Below, piece by piece: positions 9,276 through 18,396 of a stretch of DNA of 64,000 bases. Below the pieces are notes generated by a model that was given only the letters and a program-made list of their open reading frames with translations, was not told the origin of the DNA and did no database searches. Source of the stretch: Sandaracinus amylolyticus. GTDB lineage: Bacteria; Myxococcota_A; Polyangia; Polyangiales; Sandaracinaceae. A program made the translations under genes and the position numbers. How positions within the stretch are numbered: position 1 is the stretch's first letter; the number at the start of each line of letters is the position of its first letter. Location of the stretch: NCBI RefSeq assembly GCF_000737325.1, contig NZ_CP011125.1, positions 9,610,001-9,674,000 on the forward strand, written 5' to 3'.

Positions 9276-9985
9276 TGCGGCGTGCGAAGCTGGCACTCGT
9301 GACGGCGGCGCTCGCGCTCGGCGCAGCACCGTCGTGCGGTGGCACCGAGACCGGCAATCCGCCGTTCGCGCCCGACATGGGCGGCGGAGGCTACGATCCG
9401 ATGGGTCTCTCGCCGGATCCCGCGGTCGAGTCCGCGCTGATCTCCGTCGAGGAAGCGAAGCTCGAGGACTGCGAGGGCGCGCAGGTGCCGCTGCTGCGGC
9501 GCGCGGTGCTCGACGCGGTGGGCGGGCAGCTGCGGGTGCTCGAGCCGCTCGAGGTCCCGGCGGGCCTGTACTGCGCGATCGAGCTGTCGATCGCGGCCTG
9601 CGAAGATCCCGATCGCTGCCGCACCATCTTCGCGCCGTACGCGGTGTCGATCGACGGGACGCGGCGCGCCGACGGTGCGTCGATCGAGGTCCGCGACGCG
9701 ACGCGCTTCGTGGTGCGTCTCGAGGGCTCGTTCGACGTGACGCCCGACGCAGGCGGTCTGCTCCTCGCGGTCGATCGCACGCTGCTCACGTCGGGCCTCT
9801 CGCTCTCGTCGATCCCCGCGGTGGACGGCGTCGTGCTCGTCGACGAGACGACGAACGCGGATCGACTGCCCGCGCTGCGCGCCGGACTGCAGAGCGCGAT
9901 GACGCTGCGCCGCGACCTCGACGGCGACGCGACGCTCGACCCCGAAGAGATCATGGCCGCGCCGCTCGCGCAGCCGCCCGAGTGA
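9272..9985 (+). CDS. GGTETGN-type lipoprotein coupled to TIGR02147
   Basis: A 237-residue predicted lipoprotein. The signal peptide ends APSCGG, and the mature protein starts CGGTETGNPP, a motif I associate with secreted lipoproteins near TIGR02147 genes. The body is beta-rich with two Cys pairs and ends with an EF-hand-like acidic loop (DLDGDATLDPEEI, about residues 216-228), which could bind Ca2+. Two ATG codons lie in tandem (9272, 9275); the first overlaps the upstream stop. Translational coupling suggests the cytoplasmic regulator-like protein and this envelope protein act in one process. Confidence 0.75.
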   Translation: MMRRAKLALVTAALALGAAPSCGGTETGNPPFAPDMGGGGYDPMGLSPDPAVESALISVEEAKLEDCEGAQVPLLRRAVLDAVGGQLRVLEPLEVPAGLYCAIELSIAACEDPDRCRTIFAPYAVSIDGTRRADGASIEVRDATRFVVRLEGSFDVTPDAGGLLLAVDRTLLTSGLSLSSIPAVDGVVLVDETTNADRLPALRAGLQSAMTLRRDLDGDATLDPEEIMAAPLAQPPE

Positions 9986-9988
9986 TCG

Positions 9989-12073
9989 TCAGGGCAGGCC
10001 CATCACGGTCACGGGCGTGAGCTGATCGGTGGAGGTGCCGTCGCCGAGACGGCCGCTCGCGCCGCTGCCCCAGCACTTGGCGGCGCCGTCCTCGCGCACC
10101 GCGCACGTGTGCGACGCGCCGGCCGCGACCGCGACCGCATCGTCGAGGAGGAGGACGACGCGCGGCGCGCCGCCGTCGCGCGTACCGTCTCCGAGCTGGC
10201 CGCTCTCGTTCGCGCCCCAGCACCGCGCGGTGCCGTCGGCGAGGCGCACGCACGCGTGATCGTCGCCGGCGGCGATCCAGCCCGCGGTCGTGATGTCGGG
10301 CACGAGATCCGGGTAGGCGCGATCGAACGTGCCGCCGTCTCCGAGCTGGCCCACCTCCCCCGCGCCCCAGCAGCCCGCGCGGCCATCGGTCGCGACCGCG
10401 CAGGTGAACTCGGCGCCGAGCGCGATCCCGCGCGCGACGGAGATCCCGAGCACCGCGGTGGGCGCGAGCCGCTGCGTCGTGGTGCCGTCGCCGAGCTGAC
10501 CGCGCGCGTTCGCGCCCCAGCACGCGATCTCGCCCGAGCTGCGCACCGCGCAGGTGTGCGCGTCGCCCGCGTCGAGATCGAACACGTCGGCGAGGCCCGC
10601 GACGTTGGTGGGCGCGGAGCGATCACCGGCGCTGCCGATCCCGAGCTGACCGCGATCGTTGCGGCCCCAGCACGCGACCGTGCCGTCACTGCGGCGGGCG
10701 CACGAGTGGGCATCGCCGAGCGCGACCTGTACGGCGCCCACGATGTTTCGGACGAGGACGGGCACGACCTGATCGCTCCCTGCGCCGGAGTTGCCGAGCT
10801 GGCGGAATTCGTTGTCGCCCCAGCACAGCACCTCGCCGGTCTGCCGCACCGCGCACGCGTGGCGCGCACCGGCAGCGAGATCGATCGCGTCGGTGATCCC
10901 GGTGACGAGCATCGCGGTCGCGCTCGCGCCCGCGCTGCCGTTGCCGAGCTGACCGCTCTCGTCGGCGCCCCAGCACGCGACGCGTCCATCGCCGATGCGC
11001 GCGCACGCGAACGCATCGCCGGCGACGACCTCGGCGACGTCGCTCGGCGACACGCAGCTCCCCGCGTCGCACGACGTGCCGGCCTCGCACGTCACGCCGC
11101 ACGCGCCGCACGACTCCTCGCGCGAGAGATCGGTCTCGCATCCCGGCGTCGCGGTGCAGTCGCCGAACCCCGGCTCGCATGCGCCCATCGTGCACGTGCC
11201 GGTCGCGCAGGACGCGGTCGCGTGCTCGAACCCGCACGGAGTGTGGCACGCGCCGCAGTCGTCGAGCGTGCGCAGGCTCGTCTCGCAGCCGTCGGCGGCG
11301 TCGAGGTCGCAGTCGGCCCAGGCGTCCTGGCACGACACGATCTCGCACGCGCCCTCCACGCACGCCGGCGTGGTGTGCTCGGTGACGCACGGCGCGTTGC
11401 ACGCGCCGCACGCCGCGACGGTCGAGACGTCGGTCTCGCAGTCGTGACGGTCGGAGTCGCAGTCGGCGCGCCCCGTCGCGCACGCGTACACGCACGCGCC
11501 GGCGATGCACTGGCTGAGCACACCGGTGCGGAGCTCGCAGGGCTGATCGCAGCCACCGCAGTGCGACACGCTGGTCGCGAGGTCGACGCAGCTCGAGCCG
11601 CACTGCGCGCGATCGGACGCGCACGACTCGGTGCACACGAACGTGCCGTCACCTCCGTCGAGGCAGAGCGGGGTCGGCTCGGCACAGGCGACGTCGCATG
11701 CGCCGCAGCTCGTCACGTCGCCGAGATCGGTCTCGCATCCGTTCGCGACCGCGAGGTCGCAGTCGGCCGCGCCCGAGACGCACGTGAGCACGCACGCGCC
11801 CGAGACGCACTCGACGGTCGCGCGCGCGGGCGTGCCGCACACGTCGGGCCCTTCGTCGACGCGCTCGTCGTCGTCGTCGTCGAGCGCGTTGCACGGATCG
11901 CTCGACGCGCCGGCGTCGGCGACGGGAACGCATCGATCGCGCGCCTCGTCGCAGACCCAACCCACGGTGCACGGACAACGACGGTCCGCGAGGTCGATCG
12001 GCGCGAGCACACATCCCGCGAGCACGATCGACCAGACCCCTGCTCGGAAGCTCCCCCGCACCGCGCCGAGCAT
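9989..12073 (-). CDS. RCC1-repeat, Cys-rich lipoprotein
   Basis: A 694-residue predicted lipoprotein (lipobox IVLAGC near residue 21). Residues about 30-330 are Cys-rich, with at least four repeats of a GCETDL-x(n)-CGAC module, an Asp-rich ALDDDDDE segment, and 'TPC/QPC' Cys pairs likely to be disulphide-bonded. The C-terminal half (about 345-690) holds seven RCC1-type propeller blades, seen as CWGxxxxGQLGDG-like motifs (CWGADESGQLG, CWGDNEFRQLG, CWGRNDRGQLG, CWGANARGQLG and so on). Seven blades would close one beta-propeller. In this lineage the module is common on exported proteins and is unlikely to be a Ran exchange factor. It ends three bases after the convergent upstream gene. Confidence 0.85.
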   Translation of the reverse strand: MLGAVRGSFRAGVWSIVLAGCVLAPIDLADRRCPCTVGWVCDEARDRCVPVADAGASSDPCNALDDDDDERVDEGPDVCGTPARATVECVSGACVLTCVSGAADCDLAVANGCETDLGDVTSCGACDVACAEPTPLCLDGGDGTFVCTESCASDRAQCGSSCVDLATSVSHCGGCDQPCELRTGVLSQCIAGACVYACATGRADCDSDRHDCETDVSTVAACGACNAPCVTEHTTPACVEGACEIVSCQDAWADCDLDAADGCETSLRTLDDCGACHTPCGFEHATASCATGTCTMGACEPGFGDCTATPGCETDLSREESCGACGVTCEAGTSCDAGSCVSPSDVAEVVAGDAFACARIGDGRVACWGADESGQLGNGSAGASATAMLVTGITDAIDLAAGARHACAVRQTGEVLCWGDNEFRQLGNSGAGSDQVVPVLVRNIVGAVQVALGDAHSCARRSDGTVACWGRNDRGQLGIGSAGDRSAPTNVAGLADVFDLDAGDAHTCAVRSSGEIACWGANARGQLGDGTTTQRLAPTAVLGISVARGIALGAEFTCAVATDGRAGCWGAGEVGQLGDGGTFDRAYPDLVPDITTAGWIAAGDDHACVRLADGTARCWGANESGQLGDGTRDGGAPRVVLLLDDAVAVAAGASHTCAVREDGAAKCWGSGASGRLGDGTSTDQLTPVTVMGLP

Positions 12074-12160
12074 GAGCGCCGGTGCGCGCGGCCCAACGCC
12101 GCGGCGCGGGGTCGTCCCGCCGCGGAGCGCCGATGCGCGCCATCACGACGCGGACGTCGA

Positions 12161-12559
12161 TCACTCGCGGCCGAGCTTCTTCTTCAGCGCGGCGAGTTCG
12201 TCCTCGACGTCGCGATCGCGCTGCTCCTGCTCGGCCTCGCGCGCCTTCGCGCGAGCCGCGCGTTCCGCCTCGAGCGCGGCGCGCTGCTTCGCGAGCGCCT
12301 TCGGATCCGGCGCGTCGAGCGCGGCGAGCGCTGCGACCGCCTCGTCGGAATCGGCGTCGAGGATCTCTCCGCACTCGGTGCACCCGAACGCACGATCCTT
12401 CGAGGTCCAGAGATCGATCATCACGTACGCGGTGTACGTGCGCTCGAGCTCGACCTCGACGAAGACGCGCGGCTTCTCGCAGTGCGGGCAGCGCACCGTG
12501 ATCGCACGCGCACCCGCGATCCTCTTGGCGCGCTTCTTCTGGCCGAAGAGGAAGAACAC
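12161..12559 (-). CDS. Zinc-ribbon protein with charged coiled coil
   Basis: A 132-residue protein starting with GTG one base past the stop of the cysQ-like gene, so co-transcribed with it. Residues about 24-65 carry two Cys pairs, CPHCEK and CTEC, typical of a zinc ribbon. The remainder is a highly charged Ala/Arg/Glu helix (residues about 80-132) ending in LAALKKKLGRE. The function is unknown; a small nucleic-acid or protein adaptor is possible. The basic N-terminus (GQKKRAKRIAGAR) could contact RNA. Confidence 0.7.
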   Translation of the reverse strand: MFFLFGQKKRAKRIAGARAITVRCPHCEKPRVFVEVELERTYTAYVMIDLWTSKDRAFGCTECGEILDADSDEAVAALAALDAPDPKALAKQRAALEAERAARAKAREAEQEQRDRDVEDELAALKKKLGRE

Positions 12560-12560
12560 G

Positions 12561-13382
<822 letters not shown>

Positions 13383-13469
13383 TCCGCTGCGGAACGTAGC
13401 TGGGACGGGGCTGCGACGTCCAGTAGACGCGTGGGTGGCTGGTGCTGGACGTCGCGATCGGTCTCGCGC

Positions 13470-14216
13470 TCAGAGCTGCGTCAGGCCGCCGTCGACCGCG
13501 AGCTCCGAGCCGAGCACGAACGACGAGTCGGTCGACGCGAGGAAGAGCGTCGCGCGCGCGACCTCGTCGGCGGTGCCGAGGCGCTTCATCGGTACCGCGT
13601 CGCTCATGCTCTGCTTCATCACCGCGATCACGTCGGCGTCGGCGCCGGTCTTGCCGAAGATCGGCGTCTCGATCGGGCCGGGGCTGATCGCGTTGACGCG
13701 GATGCCGCGCGGCGCGAGCTCGGTCGAGAGGGTGCGCGCGAGCGAGCGCAGTCCCGCCTTCGAGAGCGCGTAGATCGTCGCGTTCGCGGGGCCACGCACG
13801 CCGGCGACCGACGTGTTGAGCACGACCGACGCGCCGTCGCGGAGGATCGGCGCGAAGCGCTGCACCGTGAAGAACGCGCCCTTGAGGTTCACGCCGACGA
13901 GCTCGTCGAAGAAGCGCTCGTCGACGGCTTCGAAGGGGCGGAACTTCGCGATGCCCGCGTTCACGAAGAGCACGTCGACGCGGCCGTGACGCGCCCGGAC
14001 GTGCTCGACGAGACGATCGACGTCGGCGAGCGACGACTGGTCCGCAGCGAGCACGTCGGCGCGCGGCAGCTCGCGGCGTGCGCTCTCGATCGCGGCCGCG
14101 TCGCGGCCGGTGAGCACGAGCGACGCGCCCTCTGCGTCGAAGAGCTTCGCGGTCGCCAGGCCGATCCCAGTGGTGCCTCCGGTGATGACGGCGACCTTGT
14201 TCGCGAGCTTGGTCAT
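13470..14216 (-). CDS. Short-chain dehydrogenase/reductase
   Basis: A 248-residue classical SDR oxidoreductase. The N-terminal cofactor motif is TGGTTGIG (residues about 13-20). The conserved NAG strand appears as VNAGIAKF, followed by the catalytic Ser on NTSVAGV and Tyr/Lys in YALSKAG. The tail includes FVLGSELAVDGG, the usual family end. TGRDA after beta-strand 2 suggests NADP(H) preference. AGGAGA lies 8 bases before the ATG. The gene lies 84 bases downstream of a TetR gene on the same strand, and an 18-bp site in the gap matches two sites upstream of tetR. It is probably the target of that regulator; the substrate is unknown. Confidence 0.9.
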   Translation of the reverse strand: MTKLANKVAVITGGTTGIGLATAKLFDAEGASLVLTGRDAAAIESARRELPRADVLAADQSSLADVDRLVEHVRARHGRVDVLFVNAGIAKFRPFEAVDERFFDELVGVNLKGAFFTVQRFAPILRDGASVVLNTSVAGVRGPANATIYALSKAGLRSLARTLSTELAPRGIRVNAISPGPIETPIFGKTGADADVIAVMKQSMSDAVPMKRLGTADEVARATLFLASTDSSFVLGSELAVDGGLTQL

Positions 14217-14232
14217 GTTGCGATCTCCTGTT

Positions 14233-14250
14233 CTTGACTGGTCGTTCCAG
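14233..14250 (-). promoter_or_regulatory. Putative TetR operator upstream of the SDR gene
   Basis: CTTGACTGGTCGTTCCAG lies 16 bases before the SDR start codon. It shares the ends CTTGAC...CCAG with 14901-14918 (reverse strand) and 13 of 18 bases with 14924-14941 (reverse strand). Its position between tetR and the SDR gene suggests repression of SDR transcription. Confidence 0.5.
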
Positions 14251-14300
14251 AATGAGGCGCACGAACGACGCGCGGCGCGGGCCGAGCGTCGTCGAGGGAG

Positions 14301-14879
14301 TCAGGCGATGCGCGCGAGCGCGTCGTCGAGGATGTCGGCGAGCATGCGCGCGTCGCCGGTCGGGCGCGTGACGAGCCGGAGCCCGCTCACCGTCGCGACG
14401 AGGCCGCGCGCCTTGGCGCGGAGGTTCTGGTCGGGCCGGATCTCGCCCGCTTCTTCGGCTCGCTCGAGCAGCGTGCGGATGGTCTTCTCGAGCACCTTCG
14501 CGCCGCGCGCGATGCACTGCTGCACGGCCTCGTCGTCGACGCACGCATCGGCGGCGGCATCGGTGAGCATGCATCCCGGCTGCGCGGGATCGCCGATCGT
14601 CTTCGCGAGGTTGCGGAGGAGCGCGACGAGCGCGGCGCGCGGGCTGCCGGGCGCATCGAGCGCGTCGCGCAGCAGCTGCGCGCGCTGCGTCGCGTAGAGG
14701 TCCAGCGCGGCGAGATAGAGCGCGCGCTTGTCGCCGAACGTGTCGTAGAGGCTCTGCTTGCCGACCCCGCTGGCGCGAACGATGTCGTCCATCGACGTCG
14801 CGTCGTACCCGCGCTGCCAGAAGACGTTCATGACCGTCTCCAGCGCCTGATCGCGATCGAATGCCTTGGGGCGAGCCAC
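14301..14879 (-). CDS. TetR/AcrR family transcriptional repressor
   Basis: A 192-residue TetR-type regulator starting at GTG 14879 (MARPKAFDRDQALE). An upstream in-frame start would add 47 residues with no family resemblance and would cover the operator-like sites. Residues about 8-52 form the helix-turn-helix (ALETVMNVFWQRGYDATS, then GVGKQSLYDTFGDKRALY). The C-terminal ligand domain (about 60-190) matches the subfamily with a PGCMLTDAA segment, like regulators that control neighbouring SDR or isoprenylcysteine genes. Autoregulation and control of the downstream SDR are inferred from the shared sites. The Cys residues in the ligand pocket may permit thiol sensing. Confidence 0.9.
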   Translation of the reverse strand: MARPKAFDRDQALETVMNVFWQRGYDATSMDDIVRASGVGKQSLYDTFGDKRALYLAALDLYATQRAQLLRDALDAPGSPRAALVALLRNLAKTIGDPAQPGCMLTDAAADACVDDEAVQQCIARGAKVLEKTIRTLLERAEEAGEIRPDQNLRAKARGLVATVSGLRLVTRPTGDARMLADILDDALARIA

Positions 14880-14900
14880 GATGTTCCTGATATGGGCGTT

Positions 14901-14941
14901 CTGGACTGTGTGGTCAAGAAGTTTTGGAATGGTCAGTCTAG
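14901..14941 (-). promoter_or_regulatory. Two putative operators upstream of tetR
   Basis: CTGGACTGTGTGGTCAAG (14901-14918) and TTGGAATGGTCAGTCTAG (14924-14941) lie 23 bp apart centre to centre, about two helical turns. On the minus strand they read CTTGACCACACAGTCCAG and CTAGACTGACCATTCCAA, both resembling the site at 14233-14250. They lie 22-62 bases upstream of tetR, where a repressor would block its promoter. Confidence 0.5.
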
Positions 14942-15153
14942 AACGCGGGCCGGCTGGCGCCCTGCTGGTAAGGCCTCGGCATGCGGATTCGGAACATCTC
15001 TTTGGGTGGGCGGGGGTCACGACCGAGTCGCGCTGTTCGCGCGCCTCGGACGTTCGCGCGTGGCAGCGCGCTTCGCGCGACTGCGGATCGATTGGTCTCG
15101 GTCAGCATGATGGGCGGCGTCGAGAACGGGCTCGTCCGCGCGCCTTCGGCATA

Positions 15154-15813
15154 TCAGTCTCGGATCACTTCCACCGTCGACTCCCCGCTCTCCATCCCCG
15201 AGGGCAGCCCCATCTCGCGCGCTTCGCAGAACGCCACGAAGTGCCTCATCGACTCCGGCTCTCGAGCGTTCGCCGCGCATGCTCGATACGCGCGGCGCGC
15301 GGTCTCGAGCCACGGTCGCGCTTGGCTCTCCAGCGAGTCGCGATAGACGTCGAGGATCTCCGGCTCGTCCTCGAGATCGTCGGGCATCGGACGCCTGCGC
15401 AGCACACGCAGCACGTCCTCGTAGAGCAGCCCGACCAGCGCGCCCGCGAGGATGCGCTGTCGATGCTGCTCCTCCGCCGCCGCGTCGAGCTCGGTGCGTG
15501 CAGCCTCGATCGCGGCCGTCTTGCGCTCGAGCCACTCGCGCAGCGCGCCCTCGCTCCACTCGGTCAGATCGAGCGCCGCGCGGCTCCGCGCCGGCTCGGG
15601 CGCCGCGATGTCGAGCGCGTCGCGCGCGAGCTCCATCGCGCGGCGCATGCGCGGGCTCAGCTCCTCGTCGACGACGTCGGGATCGGGCATCGACGCCATG
15701 CTCGGCGGGCCCGAAGGCCGCCCCGCGAAGAGCTCGCCCTCGCGCATCCGCGGACCACCGCACGCGATCGAGAGCACCACCGCGAGCACCACGAGCAGCG
15801 ACGAGCAGCGCAT
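15154..15813 (-). CDS. Alpha-helical lipoprotein
   Basis: A 219-residue predicted lipoprotein. The ATG at 15813 gives a short n-region and the hydrophobic stretch LLVVLAVVLSIAC (lipobox SIAC). The open frame upstream of this start encodes residues with no signal peptide. The mature part is almost entirely helical and charged, with Arg/Ala/Glu-rich amphipathic helices and a conserved-looking Cys pair near the C-terminus (YRACAANARE, FVAFCEARE). No family was recognised. It lies 16 bases downstream of another exported protein gene and is probably co-expressed with it. Confidence 0.65.
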   Translation of the reverse strand: MRCSSLLVVLAVVLSIACGGPRMREGELFAGRPSGPPSMASMPDPDVVDEELSPRMRRAMELARDALDIAAPEPARSRAALDLTEWSEGALREWLERKTAAIEAARTELDAAAEEQHRQRILAGALVGLLYEDVLRVLRRRPMPDDLEDEPEILDVYRDSLESQARPWLETARRAYRACAANAREPESMRHFVAFCEAREMGLPSGMESGESTVEVIRD

Positions 15814-15829
15814 GCGATCGCAGTGTCGT

Positions 15830-16603
15830 TCAGAACGCGAGCTGGAGCGACACGCCGACGCCACCCGGGCCCGGCACCGACGGGCTCACCGCGAGGCGCG
15901 GCCCCGGCGCCGACGCGACCGGCGCGTCGCTCTCGCAGCCCGCATCGGCGTGACGCGCTGCGTACGTGCGCCACGCGTCGATCGCGCCCGTCGGATGCAA
16001 GAGCAGTCGACCTTGCCCGAGCACCACGCCGCCGCCCGCCAGCAAGAACGCGCCGCTCGTACGTCCGAGGAAGAGCAGTGTGAGGCTCGCCGCCTCCACG
16101 TAGAGCGCCGATGCGAGCGCCGAGAGCTCGCTGCGCACGAACCCCGAGGCCTCCGCGCTCTGCTGCAGCCTGCGCTCCGCCGCGCGCATCGCGTCGAGCC
16201 GCGCCTCCGGCGTGTCGCGCGGCAGACCGCGCACGAAGTCCCCCGCGCCGAGGATCGGCGGCGTCGTGATCGCCATCGTGATCAGGCCGAGCCCCGAGCT
16301 GATGGAGTTCACGATGAAGTCGGGGCGCGCGTCGTCGTCGGGCGTCGAGATCGCGAGCGTGAGCTGCACGCCCGTGAGCAAGCCGTGCAGCACGAGGAAC
16401 CCGGTGAACCACCAGCGCGTGTCGCGCTCGGTCGGCGCGATCTGGCGCTCGATCCACGCGAGCCTGCGCTGCACCTCGGCGTCGCTCGGTGGATCCGCGG
16501 GGCACGCCGGTGGATCGGCACGCACGGCGCATGGATTCGTGAAACACAGCGCCGACGCGACGAGCGAGACGGCGAGCCCGGAAGCGATCGTACGCAAGCT
16601 CAC
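15830..16603 (-). CDS. Exported membrane-associated protein
   Basis: A 257-residue product from GTG 16603, chosen because it places a signal peptide (LRTIASGLAVSLVASALCF) at the N-terminus; the longer open frame upstream is Arg-rich and unlikely to be translated. The mature part has three hydrophobic segments (WFTGFLVLHGLLTGVQLTLA; SSGLGLITMAITTPPILGAG; LGRTSGAFLLAGGGVVLGQG), so it is likely embedded in the membrane. No named family was seen. It forms a two-gene unit with the downstream lipoprotein. Confidence 0.65.
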   Translation of the reverse strand: MSLRTIASGLAVSLVASALCFTNPCAVRADPPACPADPPSDAEVQRRLAWIERQIAPTERDTRWWFTGFLVLHGLLTGVQLTLAISTPDDDARPDFIVNSISSGLGLITMAITTPPILGAGDFVRGLPRDTPEARLDAMRAAERRLQQSAEASGFVRSELSALASALYVEAASLTLLFLGRTSGAFLLAGGGVVLGQGRLLLHPTGAIDAWRTYAARHADAGCESDAPVASAPGPRLAVSPSVPGPGGVGVSLQLAF

Positions 16604-16713
16604 GGGCGGGGAACGTACCCGATCTCGCCACAATTCGCGCGGATTTCGACGCGCTGCGTCGTTGCGAGCGATGCGCGCGTCGGGTAGAGGCGCGCGCTCG
16701 CGAGGAGTCAATC

Positions 16714-17760
16714 GTGAACGTCTTCGAGCACCTCCAGCAGCACGACTACGGAGAGGTCCACTTCGCACGCGACGCCGCGACGGGCCTGCAGGCGATCGTC
16801 GCGATCCACGACACCCGCCTCGGCCCGGCGCTCGGCGGGTGTCGCTTCATCCACTACCCGCACGAAGAGCTCGCGCTGATCGACGCGCTCCGCCTCGCGC
16901 GCGGCATGACCTACAAGGCCGCGATCACCGGCATCCCGCACGGTGGCGGCAAGAGCGTGATCATCCGTCCGCCGCGCGCGTTCGATCGCGGCGCGCTCTT
17001 CCGCGCGTTCGGGCGCTTCGTCGACGGGCTCGGCGGTCGCTACATCACGGCCGAGGACAGCGGCACGTCGATGGAGGACATGGAGACGATCCGCTCGGTC
17101 ACGAAGCACGTGACCGGCGTGAAGCCGGAGCACGGCGGCTCGGGCGATCCGTCGCCGTACACCGCGCTCGGCGTGCGCCGCGGGATCGAGGCGTGCGTGA
17201 AGTTCGTCTACAAGCGCGACTCGATCGAGGGCCTCCACGTCGCGGTGCAGGGTGTCGGTCACGTCGGCTACTGGCTGTGCAAGCAGCTCCACGATCTCGG
17301 GGCGAAGCTCACGGTCGCCGACATCGATCCGCTCAAGGCCGAGCGCGCGCACCGCGAGCTCGGCGCGGAGGTCGTGCCGCTCGATCAGATCTTCTCGGTC
17401 GACTGCGAGGTGTTCGCGCCGTGCGCGCTCGGCTCGGCGCTGAACGACGACTCGATCCCGAAGCTCAAGTGCAAGATCGTCGCGGGCGCGGCGAACAACC
17501 AGCTGGCGGAGACGCGCCACGGCGACGCGCTGATGCACCGCGGGATCCTCTACGCGCCCGACTACGCGATCAACGCGGGTGGCCTCGTGAACGTCGCGCA
17601 GGAGCACGCGGGCTACGACGAGCAGAAGTCGCGCGAGCGCGTGCTGAAGATCTACGACACGATCCTCGAGATCGCGGAGCGCGCGGAGCGCGCGATGCAG
17701 CCGACCTATCGCATCGCGGACACGATCGTCGAAGAGAAGCTGGCGCGCGCGGCCCGTTGA
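16714..17760 (+). CDS. ldh: Leucine/branched-chain amino acid dehydrogenase
   Basis: A 348-residue NAD+-dependent amino acid dehydrogenase of the Glu/Leu/Phe/Val family, which deaminates L-leucine and related amino acids to 2-oxo acids. The key residues fall at the positions known for Bacillus leucine dehydrogenase: Lys68 in MTYKAA, Lys80 in PHGGGKS and Asp115 in TAEDSGT. The ALGGCRF substrate loop and a Rossmann GVGHVGYW motif (from about residue 180) are also present. The GTG start has GAGGAG about 10 bases upstream. It may supply branched starters for myxobacterial iso-fatty acids or degrade amino acids from prey; that is an inference. Confidence 0.93.
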   Translation: MNVFEHLQQHDYGEVHFARDAATGLQAIVAIHDTRLGPALGGCRFIHYPHEELALIDALRLARGMTYKAAITGIPHGGGKSVIIRPPRAFDRGALFRAFGRFVDGLGGRYITAEDSGTSMEDMETIRSVTKHVTGVKPEHGGSGDPSPYTALGVRRGIEACVKFVYKRDSIEGLHVAVQGVGHVGYWLCKQLHDLGAKLTVADIDPLKAERAHRELGAEVVPLDQIFSVDCEVFAPCALGSALNDDSIPKLKCKIVAGAANNQLAETRHGDALMHRGILYAPDYAINAGGLVNVAQEHAGYDEQKSRERVLKIYDTILEIAERAERAMQPTYRIADTIVEEKLARAAR

Positions 17761-17775
17761 CGACAAGACGGGGGC

Positions 17776-18396
17776 ATGGCGCGGATGCGATGGGGGCTCG
17801 CGATGTTCGTGATCGCGGCGGTGAGCGCGTGCGGAGCGCGCTCACCGTATCGCGTGCTCCCGCGCAACGTGCGCGCGTCGGTGGAGCGCGATTTCCCCGA
17901 CTGTCGTGGTCGTGAGGTGCGCGGGGTCGATCTCGGCGGCAGTCGCTACCAGGTGGTCGCGTGCGGGCTCGACGTCGTGTACGCGTGCGCGGCCGATCGT
18001 CGGCGCGACTGCCAGATGGAGGGCACCGGCGTGGTCGCGGTGAGCGGCGGCGGTGAGGTGCCCGCGGCGTACGCGCAGCCCCAGCCGCAGCCGGTGCAGG
18101 TTCTCCAGACGACGCCGACGCAGACCGCCGAGCCCGCGCCCGCGCAGCCCTCGCGCGAGCAGGTCGAGCAGGTGATCCGCACGTGGCTCGACACCCAGCG
18201 CGCGACGATCCTCGGGTGCACCCAGACCCAGGCCGCGCTCGTCGAGGTGCAGTGGACCGCGGAGGGCGCACCGACGATCGCGCTCGGCGGCGAGATGCAC
18301 GGCTCCCCGGGCGAAACCTGCGTCGTGCAGCGCCTCGCCGGCGTGCAGTTCCAGAACGTCGGCACCGCCGGCGAATTGCGGCACGTGATCCAGTGA
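17776..18396 (+). CDS. Lipoprotein with Pro/Gln linker
   Basis: A 206-residue predicted lipoprotein (lipobox AVSAC, Cys19). An N-terminal domain of about 80 residues has paired Cys (DCRGRE, VVACGL, YACAADRRRDC). A Pro/Gln/Thr linker at about 98-125 (QPQPQPVQVLQTTPTQTAEP) could cross the periplasm, and a C-terminal domain has two Cys (ILGCTQTQ, GETCVVQ). No family was recognised. It begins 15 bases after the leucine dehydrogenase gene. Its stop overlaps the GTG of the ADP-ribosylglycohydrolase gene, so those two are coupled. Confidence 0.65.
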   Translation: MARMRWGLAMFVIAAVSACGARSPYRVLPRNVRASVERDFPDCRGREVRGVDLGGSRYQVVACGLDVVYACAADRRRDCQMEGTGVVAVSGGGEVPAAYAQPQPQPVQVLQTTPTQTAEPAPAQPSREQVEQVIRTWLDTQRATILGCTQTQAALVEVQWTAEGAPTIALGGEMHGSPGETCVVQRLAGVQFQNVGTAGELRHVIQ

